The translations under genes and the position numbers were made by a program. Below, piece by piece: positions 11,471 through 24,251 of a stretch of 64,000 bases of DNA. Origin of the DNA: Ligustrum vulgare (taxonomy: Eukaryota; Streptophyta; Magnoliopsida; Lamiales; Oleaceae); the NCBI GenBank assembly GCA_963555705.1, contig OY743171.1, forward strand, positions 20,459,352 to 20,523,351. The letters are read 5' to 3'. The stretch's first letter is position 1. Every line of letters starts with the position of its first letter. The notes beneath the pieces are model-generated. The model was not told the origin of the DNA. It did no database searches and saw only the letters and a list, made by a program, of their open reading frames with translations.

Positions 11471-12289
11471 AACATCTTGTTGAATTATCAGATCAATTTT
11501 TGTACGCATATATGTAAAATAAAAACCACAAGCTGCTGATTTTCGAAATGATATACACCCACAGCAAACTGAAAAATTGAGAAAAATATACAGCCAAATC
11601 GTTTTTTTCTTCTCTCTGTATGCATATATGTGTAATATTGGTTGAATTTGTGGTTTCTGTGTTGATTTTTCAAGTTGGGTATATCATATGGATTCTTGCT
11701 TCATCCAGCCGGTCGATTTTTTCTGTGCATGTATATGTGTTTTCCGAATTTGGACTTCCATTTTCGCAATCAACAGATTAATATTTCGAATTTTGGTTGG
11801 TTGAAATCTGATTTCTTGATTAAGGGTATATGGATTTATGAATTCGATTTTGAATCTTGAGAATGGTTTTGAATCTGGTTTTGGAGTTGAGTCTGGATTC
11901 GAGTTTTGTGATTAAGATTCAGACATTTGGGATTTTTGTGTATTGTGATCGAAAATTTGGTTGATTGTGGTTGAGGTTTGAACGGCTGACGATGGATTAA
12001 GCCGTCGTGGCACCTGCGATTCGCGAGACTGCCGCGCATTGGCTGCGCGCGGCATTGCAGGAGTGGCGTCGGAAATGGCACTGTGGCGTTGGGGGTTCGC
12101 TGGTATTGGCGTCGCTGTATCCCTACCGGCGGTTGGGCGGCGCTAGGGTTTAAACCCTAGCTGCTGTGTGGTTGATTTTGGAGGCGGGCACTTCAGTCGG
12201 AAATTGGAAGTCTCCAAGGGCCTCTTTTGCAATTTTGGGAAATTATGTGAAATTGCACCTCAAGTCCTCCCTGTTTGTTTTGAATTAAA

Positions 12290-13060
12290 GTATAAATCCT
12301 CAAGTTTTGGATTTTATAAACTTCAGCCCCTATGGTTATAAAATTATTTAAGTTGGGCTTTTTAAAGTTTTGAATTATGTAATTCAGTCCCTAAAGTTTT
12401 AAAATTTTAGGATTCAGCCCCTAATGTTTGAAAATTTCCATATTCAGTCCCTAAAGTTTGGAAATCTTCTAAATTGATCCTTTAACTTTGAGAATTTTCT
12501 AATTCAATCCATAAAGCTTGAAAATTCTCTAATGCAGTCCCCTAAGGTTTGAAAATGTTCTAATTTGGTCCCTTAAAGTTTGAAAATCTTCATTTTCAGT
12601 CCCAAAAGTTTGAAAATTTTCTAATACAGCACCTGAAGTTCTGAAATTCTTTAATTTGGTCCCTAAATTTTGAAAATTTTCTACTTCAGTCACTAAAGTT
12701 TAGAAATTTTCAAAATTGGTCCTTAAAGTTTGAACTTTTTTTTAAAATTAAGTCCCTAAAGTTTGGGAATTTTCTAAATTGGCTCCTAAAGTTTGAAAAT
12801 TTTCAAAATCAACCTTTAAAGATTGAAAATTTCCTATTTTGGCCCTCTAAAGTTTGTTTTTCTTTCAAATTGGGACCTAAAGTTTAGAGTTTCTCTAAAT
12901 TGGCCAATTAGGTTTTGGGAAAATTATAATTTAAGTCCTTCAAGCTTAAAATTTTACATAATTGGCCACCTAAGGTTTAAGAATATTGCAATTGACTCTC
13001 TCAACTTAAGGATTGCTTTATTCTAAAGTTTTGAATTCTATAATTCAAATCCTAAAGTCA
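12290..13060 (+). repeat. About 25 degenerate 31-bp repeats in the copia-1 leader
   Basis: A diverged tandem repeat with approximate consensus TTTGAAAATTTTCTAATTC followed by AGTCCCTAAAG. It lies between the primer-binding site and gag, in the untranslated leader. Units vary by substitutions and 1-3 bp indels. The few open frames through it (for example 12823-13026) are by-products of the repeat. Confidence 0.85.
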
Positions 13061-13207
13061 AATATAGATGCAAATCAATGGATTTCAGTTTCAAATCTTG
13101 GTATATCGGAATCTTTTGAGAGATATAATATTCGAAAGTAAGTTAGTTGAAGCAACATGTTGCCAAAACAACCTCTCTTGTGGATATTAATTAACTTTGA
13201 ATATTAG

Positions 13208-13606
13208 AAGGTATTTGTGTGTGTTATTCATTGCGGATATTGATCGGCCCAAAGGAAGGTCAATATTTGGCTCGAATTTCACATGCACTTGTGGTGATAA
13301 ACACGTGGCAATTATTTGGTTTAACGTGTGACCAGTAAATCGGTCCAAAGAAAAGTTTATTGGTTAACATGTCTTATTGCCAGTGTTTGATCACTACACT
13401 AAGGGAAAATTAGGTGTTTGTGTGTTATCTCATGCGGATATTGATCGGCCCAAAGGAAGGTCAATATTTGGCCCGAATTTCACATGAACTTGTGGTGATA
13501 AATACGTGACGGTTATTTGGTTTTACGTGTGATCAATAAATCGGTCCAAAGAAACGTTTGTTGGTTGACATGTCTTACTGTCAGTGTTTGATCACTACAC
13601 CAAGAG
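13208..13606 (+). repeat. Two direct copies of a 201-bp leader segment
   Basis: Copies at about 13208-13401 and 13412-13606 share GCGGATATTGATCGGCCCAA, then GGTCAATATTTGG, then GGTCCAAAGAAA, with a period of 201 bp. They are several percent diverged, so older than the 1151-bp duplication just downstream. Non-coding. Confidence 0.85.
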
Positions 13607-13989
13607 TACCACTTACAAGTCAATGTTTCTGTCCAAAGACTAAATATTGATGTTGTGCTAGGTATCTTGTGATGGGCCCTACCATTATTTGAAAGTATGA
13701 TTTGCATAATAAGGTACTTATGTGAGCTATTTTATTTAAGTGTTCTCTATTCAGTTTCAAATTCTGTTAGTAGTATATCTACAAGCTCAAATTTAATCCC
13801 TGTATTTATGGAATAAACTTCAAGGATTAAAACAAGAACATTAACTTTTCGTTGGCTGCATAGATCTAGACCGTGTACTAAGGATTGAGCAACCTGCTCC
13901 TCTTACGGATGAAAGTCCATCTAATCAAATGAGGAACTTTGAGAAGTGGGATTGCTTAAATTACGTGAGTCTCATGATCATTTAAGTGC

Positions 13990-14500
13990 GGCATTCCGGA
14001 AGCCTTTAGTGGCATAGTATTTGAAGAGGTAAATGATGCCAATGAATTCCTTGCCGAAATTAAGAAACGTTTTGCGAAAAACGATAAGGCTGAAACAAGC
14101 ACGCTTATGCAAAGCTTGATTTCAATAAAGTGTAAAGGTAATGGGAGATTAAGGAAGTACATCATGTAGATGTCTCACACTGCTTCAAAACTTAAGGAAC
14201 TAAAACTCGACTTGTCTAATGACTTGCTCGTGTATTTGGTATTGATATCGCTTCCTGCACAATATAGTTAATTTAAGGTTAGTTATAACTGTCAAAGTAG
14301 AAATTGACTCTAAATGATCTCATTTCATAGTGTGCAAGCTTCTTGCACAATTCAGTCAATTTAAGGTCAGTTGTAATCAAAGGGAGAAATGAACTCTAAA
14401 TGAGTTCATTCTATTTTGTGTGCAAGAGGAAGAAAAGTTGAAGCAGGACAAAACTGAAAGTGTTCACTTGGCAAACACCTCTAAAGATAAGGGCAAGAAA
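13990..14500 (+). pseudogene. Copia-1 gag (UBN2-type) remnant
   Basis: A broken frame reads ...NEFLAEIKKRFAKNDKAETS, TLMQSLISIKC, then after an in-frame stop MSHTASKLKELKLDLSNDLL and VLISLPAQYS, the conserved pattern of plant copia Gag (UBN2 region). The usual CCHC knuckle is not recognisable. It packages the element RNA in active relatives. It cannot here because of stops. A second copy lies at 15141-15651 in the tandem duplication. Confidence 0.75.
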
Positions 14501-14665
14501 ACAAATAAAGAAAATAAAGTCGTTAAGGGGCTATTAATTTTATAATCTCACACTTAAGTCAATTTTTGAAACGGGAACTGCAACATTTTTGAGGAAGTTG
14601 AGTTTGGGGGGAGAAATAAGGTTAAAGATATTTTCTTTAAGGAAGAAGTTGAGGAAGGATCGGTT

Positions 14666-14875
14666 TTGATTCCTACTATTGCTTTTGATAATGTGCAAGT
14701 TTCTATACATGTCATTGATCAAGAAGCATATTCGGAACCTCAATTAGACAATGTTGAAGAACCTCCCATCCTAAATAAGGTAAATTTCAGAAGTACAAAC
14801 TCAACAACCTCAATAACTAAAGCCATTAAGGAGATCCACGAGAGAAAGGGAAAACATTCTATTCCGGATAATTAA
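14666..14875 (+). pseudogene. Copia-1 integrase-RT linker, first copy
   Basis: The 69-codon frame contains acidic and Ser/Thr-rich linker sequence, then KEIHERKGKHSIPDN, which corresponds to the R-x-RR-x-IPDDY segment leading into the reverse transcriptase of copia elements. The stop TAA sits where the Tyr of that motif is expected. The catalytic integrase core expected upstream is missing, so an internal deletion preceded the duplication. Confidence 0.65.
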
Positions 14876-15816
14876 ATAGTATTTCTCCAAGAACATAAGG
14901 AAAATAATGGAATGATGGAAGATGGTCCAATCAATTCCATCAGGCCATGCAGGGTTCTAACTCTCAAAAGTGGATTGATGTCATAAATAAGGAGTATAAG
15001 CATATACAAGACAATAAAGTTTGGGATCTTATCCCATTACTAGAAAGTGTTGGTCTTAGATGAAAGTCCATCTAATCAAATGAGGAACTTTGAGAAGTGG
15101 GATTGCTTAAATTACGTGAGTCTCATGATCATTTAAGTGCGGCATTCCGGAAGCCTTTAGTGGCATAGTATTTGAAGAGGTAAATGATGCCAATGAATTC
15201 CTTGCCGAAATTAAGAAACGTTTTGCGAAAAACGATAAGGCTGAAACAAGCACGCTTATGCAAAGCTTGATTTCAATAAAGTGTAAAGGTAATGGGAGAT
15301 TAAGGAAGTACATCATGTAGATGTCTCACACTGCTTCAAAACTTAAGGAACTAAAACTCGACTTGTCTAATGACTTGCTCGTGTATTTGGTATTGATATC
15401 GCTTCCTGCACAATATAGTTAATTTAAGGTTAGTTATAATTGTCAAAGTAGAAATGGATTCTAAATGATCTCATTTCATAGTGTGCAAGCTTCTTGCACA
15501 ATTCAGTCAATTTAAGGTCAGTTGTAATCAAAGGGAGAAATGAACTCTAAATGAGTTCATTCTATTTTGTGTGCAAGAGGAAGAAAAGTTGAAGCAGGAC
15601 AAAACTGAAAGTGTTCACTTGGCAAACACCTCTAAAGATAAGGGCAAGAAAACAAATAAAGAAAATAAAGTCGTTAAGGGGCTACTAATTTTATAATCTC
15701 ACACTTAAGTCAATTTTTGAAACGGGAACTGCAACATTTTTGAGGAAGTTGAGTTTGGGGGGAGAAATAAGGTTAAAGATATTTTCTTTAAGGAAGAAGT
15801 TGAGGAAGGATCGGTT

Positions 15817-16026
15817 TTGATTCCTACTATTGCTTTTGATAATGTGCAAGTTTCTATACATGTCATTGATCAAGAAGCATATTCGGAACCTCAATTAGAC
15901 AATGTTGAAGAACCTCCCATCCTAAATAAGGTAAATTTCAGAAGTACAAACTCAACAACCTCAATAACTAAAGCCATTAAGGAGATCCACGAGAGAAAGG
16001 GAAAACATGCTATTCCGGATAATTAA
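15817..16026 (+). pseudogene. Copia-1 integrase-RT linker, second copy
   Basis: Duplicate of 14666-14875, one residue different (KHAIPDN instead of KHSIPDN). This copy is continuous with the reverse transcriptase remnant downstream. Confidence 0.65.
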
Positions 16027-16204
16027 ATAGTATTTCTCCAAGAACATAAGGAAAATAATGGAATGATGGAAGATGGTCCAATCAATTCCATCAGGCCATG
16101 CAGGGTTCTAACTCTCAAAAGTGGATTGATGTCATAAATAAGGAGTATAAGCATATACAAGACAATAAAGTTTGGGATCTTATCCCATTACCAGAAAGTG
16201 TTGG

Positions 16205-17141
16205 TCTTAAATGCATTTTTAAACCAAGAGGGATTTGAAAGGTAATGTGGAAAGATATAAAGTTCGTCTGGTATCTAAGGGCTTTACACAGAATGATGGC
16301 ATTGATTGTAAAGAGACTTTCTCTTCGGTTTCAATGAAAGACTCTTTCAGGAAAGTTAGGTTGTTGCACATTTTGACCTCGAGTTGCATCAAATGGATAC
16401 TAAGGTGGCGTTTCTCAATGGTGACATTGATGGGACGATATGGTTTGCAAATTAAAGAAATCCATTTATGTACTCAAGCCAACTTCCCGTTAAGGGTAAT
16501 ACAAATTTCATCAAGTAATTATCTCATTTGGTCTTGAGATTAATGTTGTTGATGGTTGTTTGTATTACAAGTTCAGTGGGAGTAAGTATATTGTCCTGAT
16601 TTTATATGTTGATTATTGCTTGCCACTAATGATACATGTATGTCACATAAAATTATGAGATTTTTTGTCAAGGAATTTTTGAGATTAAAAATCTTGGTGA
16701 CGTCTCTTTTGTATTAGGAATTCAGATACACCGGGATTGTTCTCGGGGTATTCTTGAGTTGTCACAAAAGGGCTATATCGATAAAGTACTTAAGAGGTTT
16801 GGCATGCAAGACAGTAAATCAGGGGACATCCCTATCGCTAAGGGAGACAATTTAGTCTCAACTAATGCCCGAAAAGTTGTCTTGAAGTTAAAGAAATGCA
16901 GAGGATCCCATATAGTTAAGCTATAGAAAATCTGATGTATGCTCAAATTTGTATGCGTTCGGATATTGCATACATTATTGAGATATTAAGGAGATATTTA
17001 AGTAACCCTGGGATGGATCATTTGGAAAGTATCCAAACATGGGTTATAAGGTATTTAAAGAGAACAAAAGATTACATGCTCACATACAGAAAATCGGATC
17101 AGTTGGAGATCATATGGTATTATGATTCCGATTTTTGCTAG
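16205..17141 (+). pseudogene. Copia-1 reverse transcriptase and RNase H remnant
   Basis: Frames covering 16235-16537, about 16540-16800 and 16935-17141 hold RYKVRLVSKGFTQNDGIDCK and ETFSSVSMKDSFR (RT fingers), KGYIDKVLKRFGMQDS (connection) and a MYAQICMRSDIAY segment (start of RNase H). The catalytic box reads YVDY at 16605-16616 instead of YVDD, so the second catalytic Asp is lost. Frameshifts and stops separate the pieces. Confidence 0.85.
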
Positions 17142-17998
17142 ATGCCAAAACAGTAGAAGATCCACATCAAGCTACATCTATCTGCTAGTTGGAGGAGCTA
17201 TTTCCGGATGGAGTGCTTAACAGACACTTTAGCTTCTTTCACTTGGCAGCACAGTTGTACCAATTTTGGGGGCATCTAATTATGGAATATAGCTGCGAAA
17301 TTTTGTCACTGGGCTGCGTATTCTGTACGGTAAAGAAAGACCACTAAAGTTATATTGTGACAATAACTCAGCAGATTTATATTCCAGTAACAACAGGAGG
17401 CTCAACTAAGTCAAAATACTTTGACATAAGTTCCTGGTTGTGAAGGATACAGTTCAGAGTGGACACGTGTCAATAAGAGCACATTGGGACAAACTCCATA
17501 ATTGCGGATCCGCTTACTGAAGTATTACAACCCAAGGTCTTTCATGAGCACAATACTCATATGGGTGTTGTATTTCTTAAGGATATTCGGTTTCAGTGGG
17601 AGTTTGTATTTTGGGTGCATTAGACACATTTACTGTCCTTTTGGATACAGTTTAAAGTTAAAGTTATTTACAGCTGTAAGGTTTCAGATTTATTATTTCT
17701 GAACTTGTTTAAGGATGATCTCACTAAAGTTGGACCAGTTGGAAATAGGCATGTTGAAGATCACATTACATGTAATTTCCATGCTACACATCCATACTTG
17801 ATCCATGTCATTCAGTTATGTCGATATACGTGACCATTGAAGGTTTAGTTACGATTAATGTAGCGAAAGCCGCTTTGATCCTATGTTGATATAATTGATC
17901 GACCGGATTGTTTGGAGATGCATTCAGTAATGATAGCAAAATTCTGAGTACTCATAAGGTTATGATTGATACACAATTGTAAGGTTACACATATAGCC

Positions 17999-18010
17999 CA
18001 AGTGGGAGAT
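17999..18010 (+). promoter_or_regulatory. Copia-1 polypurine tract
   Basis: CAAGTGGGAGAT directly before the 3' LTR is the expected primer site for plus-strand DNA. Copia-2 has the same sequence at 56181-56192, suggesting the two elements are from related lineages. Confidence 0.75.
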
Positions 18011-18468
18011 TGTAAGGATTTTAATCAATCGCGTGAGCTTATATGTGAATTATTGTGTATTGAATAAAAGGCTATCAATTTTGGTTAAGCCCATTTGAAG
18101 TGATCTAATAAGGATTTTATATATATCGGGCTTTAATGCATCTAATTAAAGGTATGGGCTTTTATGTGTAGATACCAGACCATCACCTAATTCATGATGG
18201 GCCGGATTAGGTTAATTGACAATTCAGTATATAAAGTTGGTTATGGTCCCTGAATCGTACGTACTGTTCATTCTTTTTGACATCCCATCATCAGAGAGAA
18301 AATACGGACTACGTATCGATTTAGAAGATCCGACCGTCAAATCGTTCATCGCGAATCACGTTTGATTAAGGTACGCTTCCGCTTCAGTTATTTAATTCTT
18401 GATAATTCAGCATGATGATTTATTTTGGATCATAGATAAATAATTTATCTGTGATAAATTTTCTAACA
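18011..18468 (+). repeat. Copia-1 3' LTR
   Basis: 458 bp, same length as the 5' LTR, with ten differences and no indel. Confidence 0.92.
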
Positions 18469-18473
18469 TAGAG

Positions 18474-19105
18474 ACGATAAGTGTGTGTTTTCTCTTATAA
18501 AATATTGTTTTTCATTATAATAAATTCTTGCAGCGAAAGAGAACGTAGTCTGACATTGATGTGAATCTCTAAAAATCTTTTATTTCTTGATTGATTTTTT
18601 CTTTCTCGATATAATAAAATTAAGGTTCCCAATTCGTAACAAAAAAGATAGTAATTCATAAACCCATTTGCACCAAAATAAATATTTCCCTGACTTGTTC
18701 AAAACGAATCACTTGCGATGTAGTTGTTGGTTTCTTTCTCTTAGAAGCAACAAAAGGAACTGAGCTCCTAACTTGTCTTCTCTTCTAGGTTGTCCATAGC
18801 TTGCAAGTCATCCACCATATGGTCGTTAGGAAAGCCTTTGTTTGATCTTCAAGTACATCAACTACATGGACAACATGCACTCTAGAATATTTTGATTTCG
18901 AATTAGGGTTCTAATTGGGGAAATATTGGTTTAATAAAGATCTGGATTAAACAATGGTTTTGGGCGAACACATTTTTTTAGGTGGATTGGGGATTTGGAA
19001 AGAAATATTGAGATGTAAAAATAAAGTCCTCTAATTGGGGTTACATCAGTCGGCCTTTACCGTCAATGTCTACAAATGGGTTTGTGAACTAATGATACGT
19101 ACGTA
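18474..19105. other. Older LTR remainder and intergenic DNA
   Basis: 18474-18640 looks like the U5 end of the older copia-like LTR into which copia-1 inserted. Beyond it I recognise nothing coding. Confidence 0.35.
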
Positions 19106-19504
19106 CAGGGGCGGACCCATTAAGGGTCCAGTGGGTGCAGCCGCACCCACTGGATCCGGCCCAAATTTTTTTTGGCCCAATTCAGCGCCCAGTTTTTTTT
19201 TTTGCCTTCCTCTCATTTCAGCACCGAAATAGTCCAACAGAGAGACCTGCGCCCAATACTCGCTCTCCATCTACCTAGAAGCTAGAAATCCAAGTGTCCA
19301 ACGAGTTAACGACTCCAACCCATTGCCGTCCTCCTGCCAGAGCACCACCCGTCCCAGAGTCCAGACCGTAGTAGTTAGTACCGTACCTTACCTTCGGCTT
19401 CGATCCTTACTCCTTACCTACAGGCTACACGGCGGCGTCGGCGGGTGCTGCAGCCTGCAGAGTCGCAACAGCAGCAGCAAGCGCCAGCAACACCTTCACA
19501 CTAA

Positions 19505-20126
<622 letters not shown>

Positions 20127-20262
20127 TGACACTTAATTTTTTGTCTTTATTTTTATGTATTTTGGATGATCTTGACTGTGATTTGATTAGAGTGCACGTC
20201 AGGTTACATATTCTTGATATTCATTTGAGTGGCTATTTACTGGTGAAGTTTTTTTTCTATTA

Positions 20263-20403
20263 GAATTTTTGAAGGATTTAAAAGAATTTTGGTTGAATGA
20301 TAGCTTAATACTATATGTTGAAAAAGATGTATTTAATAAAATTGATAATGAGACTATTATACGACGTTTTCAAAGTATGAAAAGTCGTAAGGAACAATTG
20401 TAA
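20263..20403 (+). pseudogene. hAT transposase C-terminal remnant
   Basis: A 46-codon open tail ends in a TAA at 20401 and contains FWLNDSLILYVEKDVFNKID and RRFQSMKSRKEQL. This is the characteristic C-terminus of plant hAT transposases with TTF-type zinc fingers, the end of the dimerisation region. It shows which subfamily mobilised the captured protease fragment. No upstream transposase coding sequence is left. Confidence 0.85.
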
Positions 20404-20505
20404 AAAATGTACTACATTTTGAATACTATCGTTGTCTTATTTGAAATTATTTTTTACATTATTCTGTTTCGCACCCACTGAACAAAAATCCTGGGTCCGC
20501 CACTG

Positions 20506-22885
20506 CGTACGTACCCAAGTTCTACGAGTAAGTGGTAGCACTCAAAAGTTAAGTGAGTACGGTTACGTTTTTAAACTTCATTCAGCGTTTATTAGATCAA
20601 CCCTGTCCAAAACAAACTGAATCGTTGATTTAACTACTCTCTTAAATACATTTTTTTAGCAAATATTAAATTCATATAAGGGTCTCAATCACATTCAACT
20701 AAAACCTCAATCCAACTATCATACAAATTATAAAAAAAAAAAAAAAAAAAATTTACTTTTTCCAGCAAAGAAAATGAAAATAAAGAATGCATGCATGCAT
20801 GTCCAAATTATAACTCCCAAATTACTCCATATTAATTTATCTTAGTTGAATCATATCTTTACACGTATGTTAGTTGATAAGTGTATTTTATATACTTATT
20901 TACATGCTAAATGTAGGATATTACATTGTTGTTTTAGAATATAAATGTTATTCATTTCATTGTATTTTGTTTATATTTTAGAACTAATCTCAAAGTTGAG
21001 AGAATGAAGCAAATAAAGAGCAATTAGATGATAAATGATGCTAAATTAGACACATGGAAAGTTAATGAAGTCAATCGAGGAGGTGCAAAGTGGAGCTAAA
21101 CTAGAAGAGGAACAAGTTTCAAGGCCTAATTGAAGAAATCAAGAGAAGAAATGAGTTAACTTAATGAAGTCAGAAGTTCAAGTACTAAATTGTTCTAATC
21201 GGAAAATGAATGACTTGAGGTGCAATAAAAGAATAAGGACCAACTTGCAGAAGTTGAAAGAGGGAAATTGCACAGGAGCAATATAACCACGTGATCGCAC
21301 AATGGAAATGCATGCAGTTGCACTTGAAATAAGCAGTTTCAAAAACACGAAACCACGCGATTGCTCCATTTTGGGCCACGTGGTCGTGCTCCTTTCTGTC
21401 TAGGCCGCAGCTAGGCGTTTTCACGTGAATTTCAACAGGTTTCTCTCCTAATTAACCTAGACTTCGCCTAAACATATATATACTCATCATAATGCACGTT
21501 TTTAGGATTCCCAATATGATCCAAAATCATATAGTATCATATCAAAACTCTGTCAAATCATTGATGGACCAATTGGCATATAATTTAAGACTGAGGATTC
21601 TTATATAACATGATGAACCAGATGATGAACTCTAATAATTTATGTTGTGATTTATCTTTTATCATATATCTAGACTAGGCGTTTGTATTAGAATCATGAT
21701 GAAGCTTTACTTTCCGAATTTTATGTTTTGATTTATCGTTCAATAAACATAATTTATAGCTTTGAGCAGTTAATTTGTACTTTTATGTTTCTACAATTAA
21801 TTTAATCTCCCCAAACAGCGGGGTGAGAATCACATCCTCATCCTCACCTAGTTACAGATCAGGAACAATTTCTCATCCCCATGGACCCCATCCTGGTCTC
21901 ATCCTCGTCTTTACTAGGATTTCCCTTCTGTTTGGGTCACGTCCATGCCAGTTTCGAGATTCCATACCTCATTGCCATTTCTAAATTTCATGTTCAGATT
22001 TGAAAATAATTACATTTTATTATAATAAATAAGTAACTTTTGCTTTTGCATATAACTCGTGTTTGGTACAAATTAAAATCTGCATTTTAATTTAAGTCAA
22101 AATCAACAATCAATCTTAGTCACGCATTTTATGAGTTCCATAACTTTTTAACCACACATGAAAATTTCATCAACTTTAAGTAATCCGATTTTAATCACCA
22201 CCAAATAGAGACTTAATAGAATATGTATGGTTTCTAATTTTTAATCATTGTTAAAAAGCAAAACTTCACTTTGGTAACAACGATTATAAATTGATTTATT
22301 TATATTTTTGAATTAAAATATGTTGTTGAAAAGTGGATAGAGAAAATATGTGCGATAAATTGATATATAAGGTAGTGTTCGCGACCATTGTGCAAATTAT
22401 AATGTGTTTTATTTGTATTTTTTAAGTAAAATGTGTGATTAAAAATTGATTTGAGAAAATGTGTAAGACTAAAAGGTGCTATGAAAAATTGTATTATTTA
22501 TATTACAATTTATAAATTATAATAATTACGTTAAAAGAATTGTTAATAATTTATAAAATAATTTATAAATTATAAGAATTGCGTTAAAAGAATATTCTTT
22601 AATTTTGTTTATACTAGAGCTCGCCCAATCACCAAGAATTATGTAGTACACTAAGATTAAAAAAAAAAAAATTATTAGTAAACAGCCTGTACATTTTGCC
22701 AGCTGCACAGAGCAAGGTACTTAATGGGAAAGCTCCCACAAATTTCACAACAGCACAAACAATTTTCTGTTCTTAGCCAAGCCGAAGTAATCAAAATCTC
22801 TAGAACCCACCAAAAGTCCAAAATCCCATAAAAATTCATTCAAATGGTTTGAAATTGAAGCCAGCAAATATTCGAAAATCCTGAA
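20506..22885. other. Upstream region of the PDLP gene with old repeats
   Basis: No gene. About 20860-21480 looks like retrotransposon LTR DNA (AAGTGTATTTTATATACTTA, then CACGCGATTG and CCACGTGG motifs like those in the gypsy-1 LTRs). 21815-21983 is a piece of a GGGATGGGG-type hAT MITE ending CATTGCCATTTCTA. 22620-22885 should contain the PDLP promoter, but I see no clear TATA box. Confidence 0.4.
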
Positions 22886-24251
22886 ATGAGACCGTTTCAA
22901 TCTCTTCTTCTTCTTCTGATTCCACTGATTCTAGCTGTTTCTTCAACTGTTAGGTCCTCTTCAGATTACACCGATTTGGTTTACAAAGGCTGTGCGAATC
23001 AAGATTTCCAGGATTTCAATGGGATTTACAAGCAAACACTGCAAAATCTCTTCGACACGTTAATCTCTCAAGCTTCCACTGCAAAATTCTACAAAACCAC
23101 TGCAGGAGACGGCCCATCTGCCATTAATGGGGTCTACCAATGCAGAGGCGACCTCTCAAATTCTGACTGTGTGAACTGCGTGAAAAAAGCCCCTGAAATG
23201 TCCGAAAAGCTTTGTGGGCACTCCATTGCTTCTAGAATCCAGCTAAATGGGTGTTACTTGAGATACGAGATTGCTGGGTTTAGGCAAGTGAGTGGGACTG
23301 AGTTGCTGTACAAGGTATGCGGTTCGACTCGGGCAAGTGGCGCCGGGTTTGATGACAGGTTAAACTCGGCCTTAGGGGAAATAATAAAAGGTATGGGGAG
23401 TGGGAGTAGTGGATTTTATGCAGGTAAGTATGAGTCGGTGTATGTGATGGGCCAATGTGAAGGTGATTTAAACAGTGATGACTGTGTGAACTGTGTGAAA
23501 AATGCAATTGACAAAGCTAAATCTGAATGTGGGGCTTCAATTTCTGCCCAAATTTATCTTCAAGAATGCTATATTAGCTACACTTATTATCCCAGTGGAG
23601 TTCCAACCAATACCAGCCCATCTTTTTCATCAGGTAAAATATTAAAGAAAATTACACTGCAGACTTTGTTTGAAATGTTACAAATAATTATTAATTATCT
23701 CGTTTAAAAGCTCGAGATATTATTTTAATTTCGTGGTAAATGCACAATTTTCATGTATGGGCTAAGATTAAAACATGGTCTTTTGGCTTGCCTTCTAATC
23801 ATTTTAATTATCCCTTATTAAAAGTTTGTGTCAAAAAGGGCTACGCGTACTTTGTAGCAATAATGAACTAACTTTTGTTTTCAATAAATTTGGAGACGAT
23901 TATTTTTTACTCCGTTGTCCTGTTTAGTACATTGCTAGACTTTTCAAAAGATCTAAAGCAAGTGAATGTTTAGCAACTATCACATATCATGTTAATTTTG
24001 ATCAACTGGACCATGATCTCACATGATCTCCAGAATACATGAATGTGTCTGTTTATAGTTTCCCCCAAAACTGTGTTGAAGTTTTAATCTATGTGATTGG
24101 TGCAGGAAGTGTGGGGACGGGGAAGAATACACAGAAGACAGTGGCTATTGTTATTGGAGGAGTTGTAGGACTAGGCCTGGGAATTGCTTGCTTGTTATTT
24201 GCGAAATCAATTTTCAAGGAAAAGACTCATGTTTACAAGTATGGTGGTTGA
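22886..24251 (+). CDS. PDLP: Plasmodesmata-located protein (DUF26/Gnk2 receptor-like)
   Basis: Exon 1 22886-23633, intron 23634-24105 (GTAAAA...GCAG, 472 bp, phase 1), exon 2 24106-24251 with stop TGA; 297 residues. Residues 1-24 are a signal peptide. Two Gnk2 (DUF26) domains follow, about 27-131 and 137-236, each with the C-x8-C-x2-C motif (Cys86/95/98 and Cys191/200/203) and flanking cysteines (36, 110, 123; 145, 215, 228). A Thr/Ser-rich stalk leads to a transmembrane helix at about 262-282 and a 15-residue cytoplasmic tail without kinase. This is the PDLP layout: type I membrane proteins at plasmodesmata that affect callose deposition and cell-to-cell movement. By remembered motifs (VYKGCANQ, QCRGDLSNSDC) it is nearest to PDLP1-3. 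The ATG is the first in frame before the signal peptide. The first-exon frame would run on 24 codons into the intron, so the splice is needed to reach the membrane helix. Confidence 0.95.

Larger units (their letters stand above)
13908..16209 (+). repeat. 1151-bp tandem duplication inside copia-1
   Basis: 13908-15058 is repeated directly as 15059-16209. I count six substitutions and no indel in 1151 bp. Each copy carries the end of gag, the linker with the IN C-terminal/RT-N-terminal coding region, and stops just before the reverse transcriptase core. The junction reads GTCTTA|GATGAAAG with only a few bases of microhomology. Confidence 0.95.
10998..18468 (+). mobile_element. Copia-1, complete but defective Ty1/copia element
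   Basis: Two 458-bp LTRs (TGTAAGG...TAACA) are flanked by the perfect 5-bp duplication TAGAG (10993-10997, 18469-18473). A tRNA-iMet primer-binding site follows the 5' LTR, and AAGTGGGAGAT precedes the 3' LTR. Internal order is long leader with two kinds of tandem repeat, gag, linker, reverse transcriptase, RNase H: the copia order, but with no recognisable integrase core. Frames are broken by stops and frameshifts. LTRs differ at 10 of 458 positions by my count (about 2.2 percent, mostly transitions). A 1151-bp internal segment is tandemly duplicated. Confidence 0.92.
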
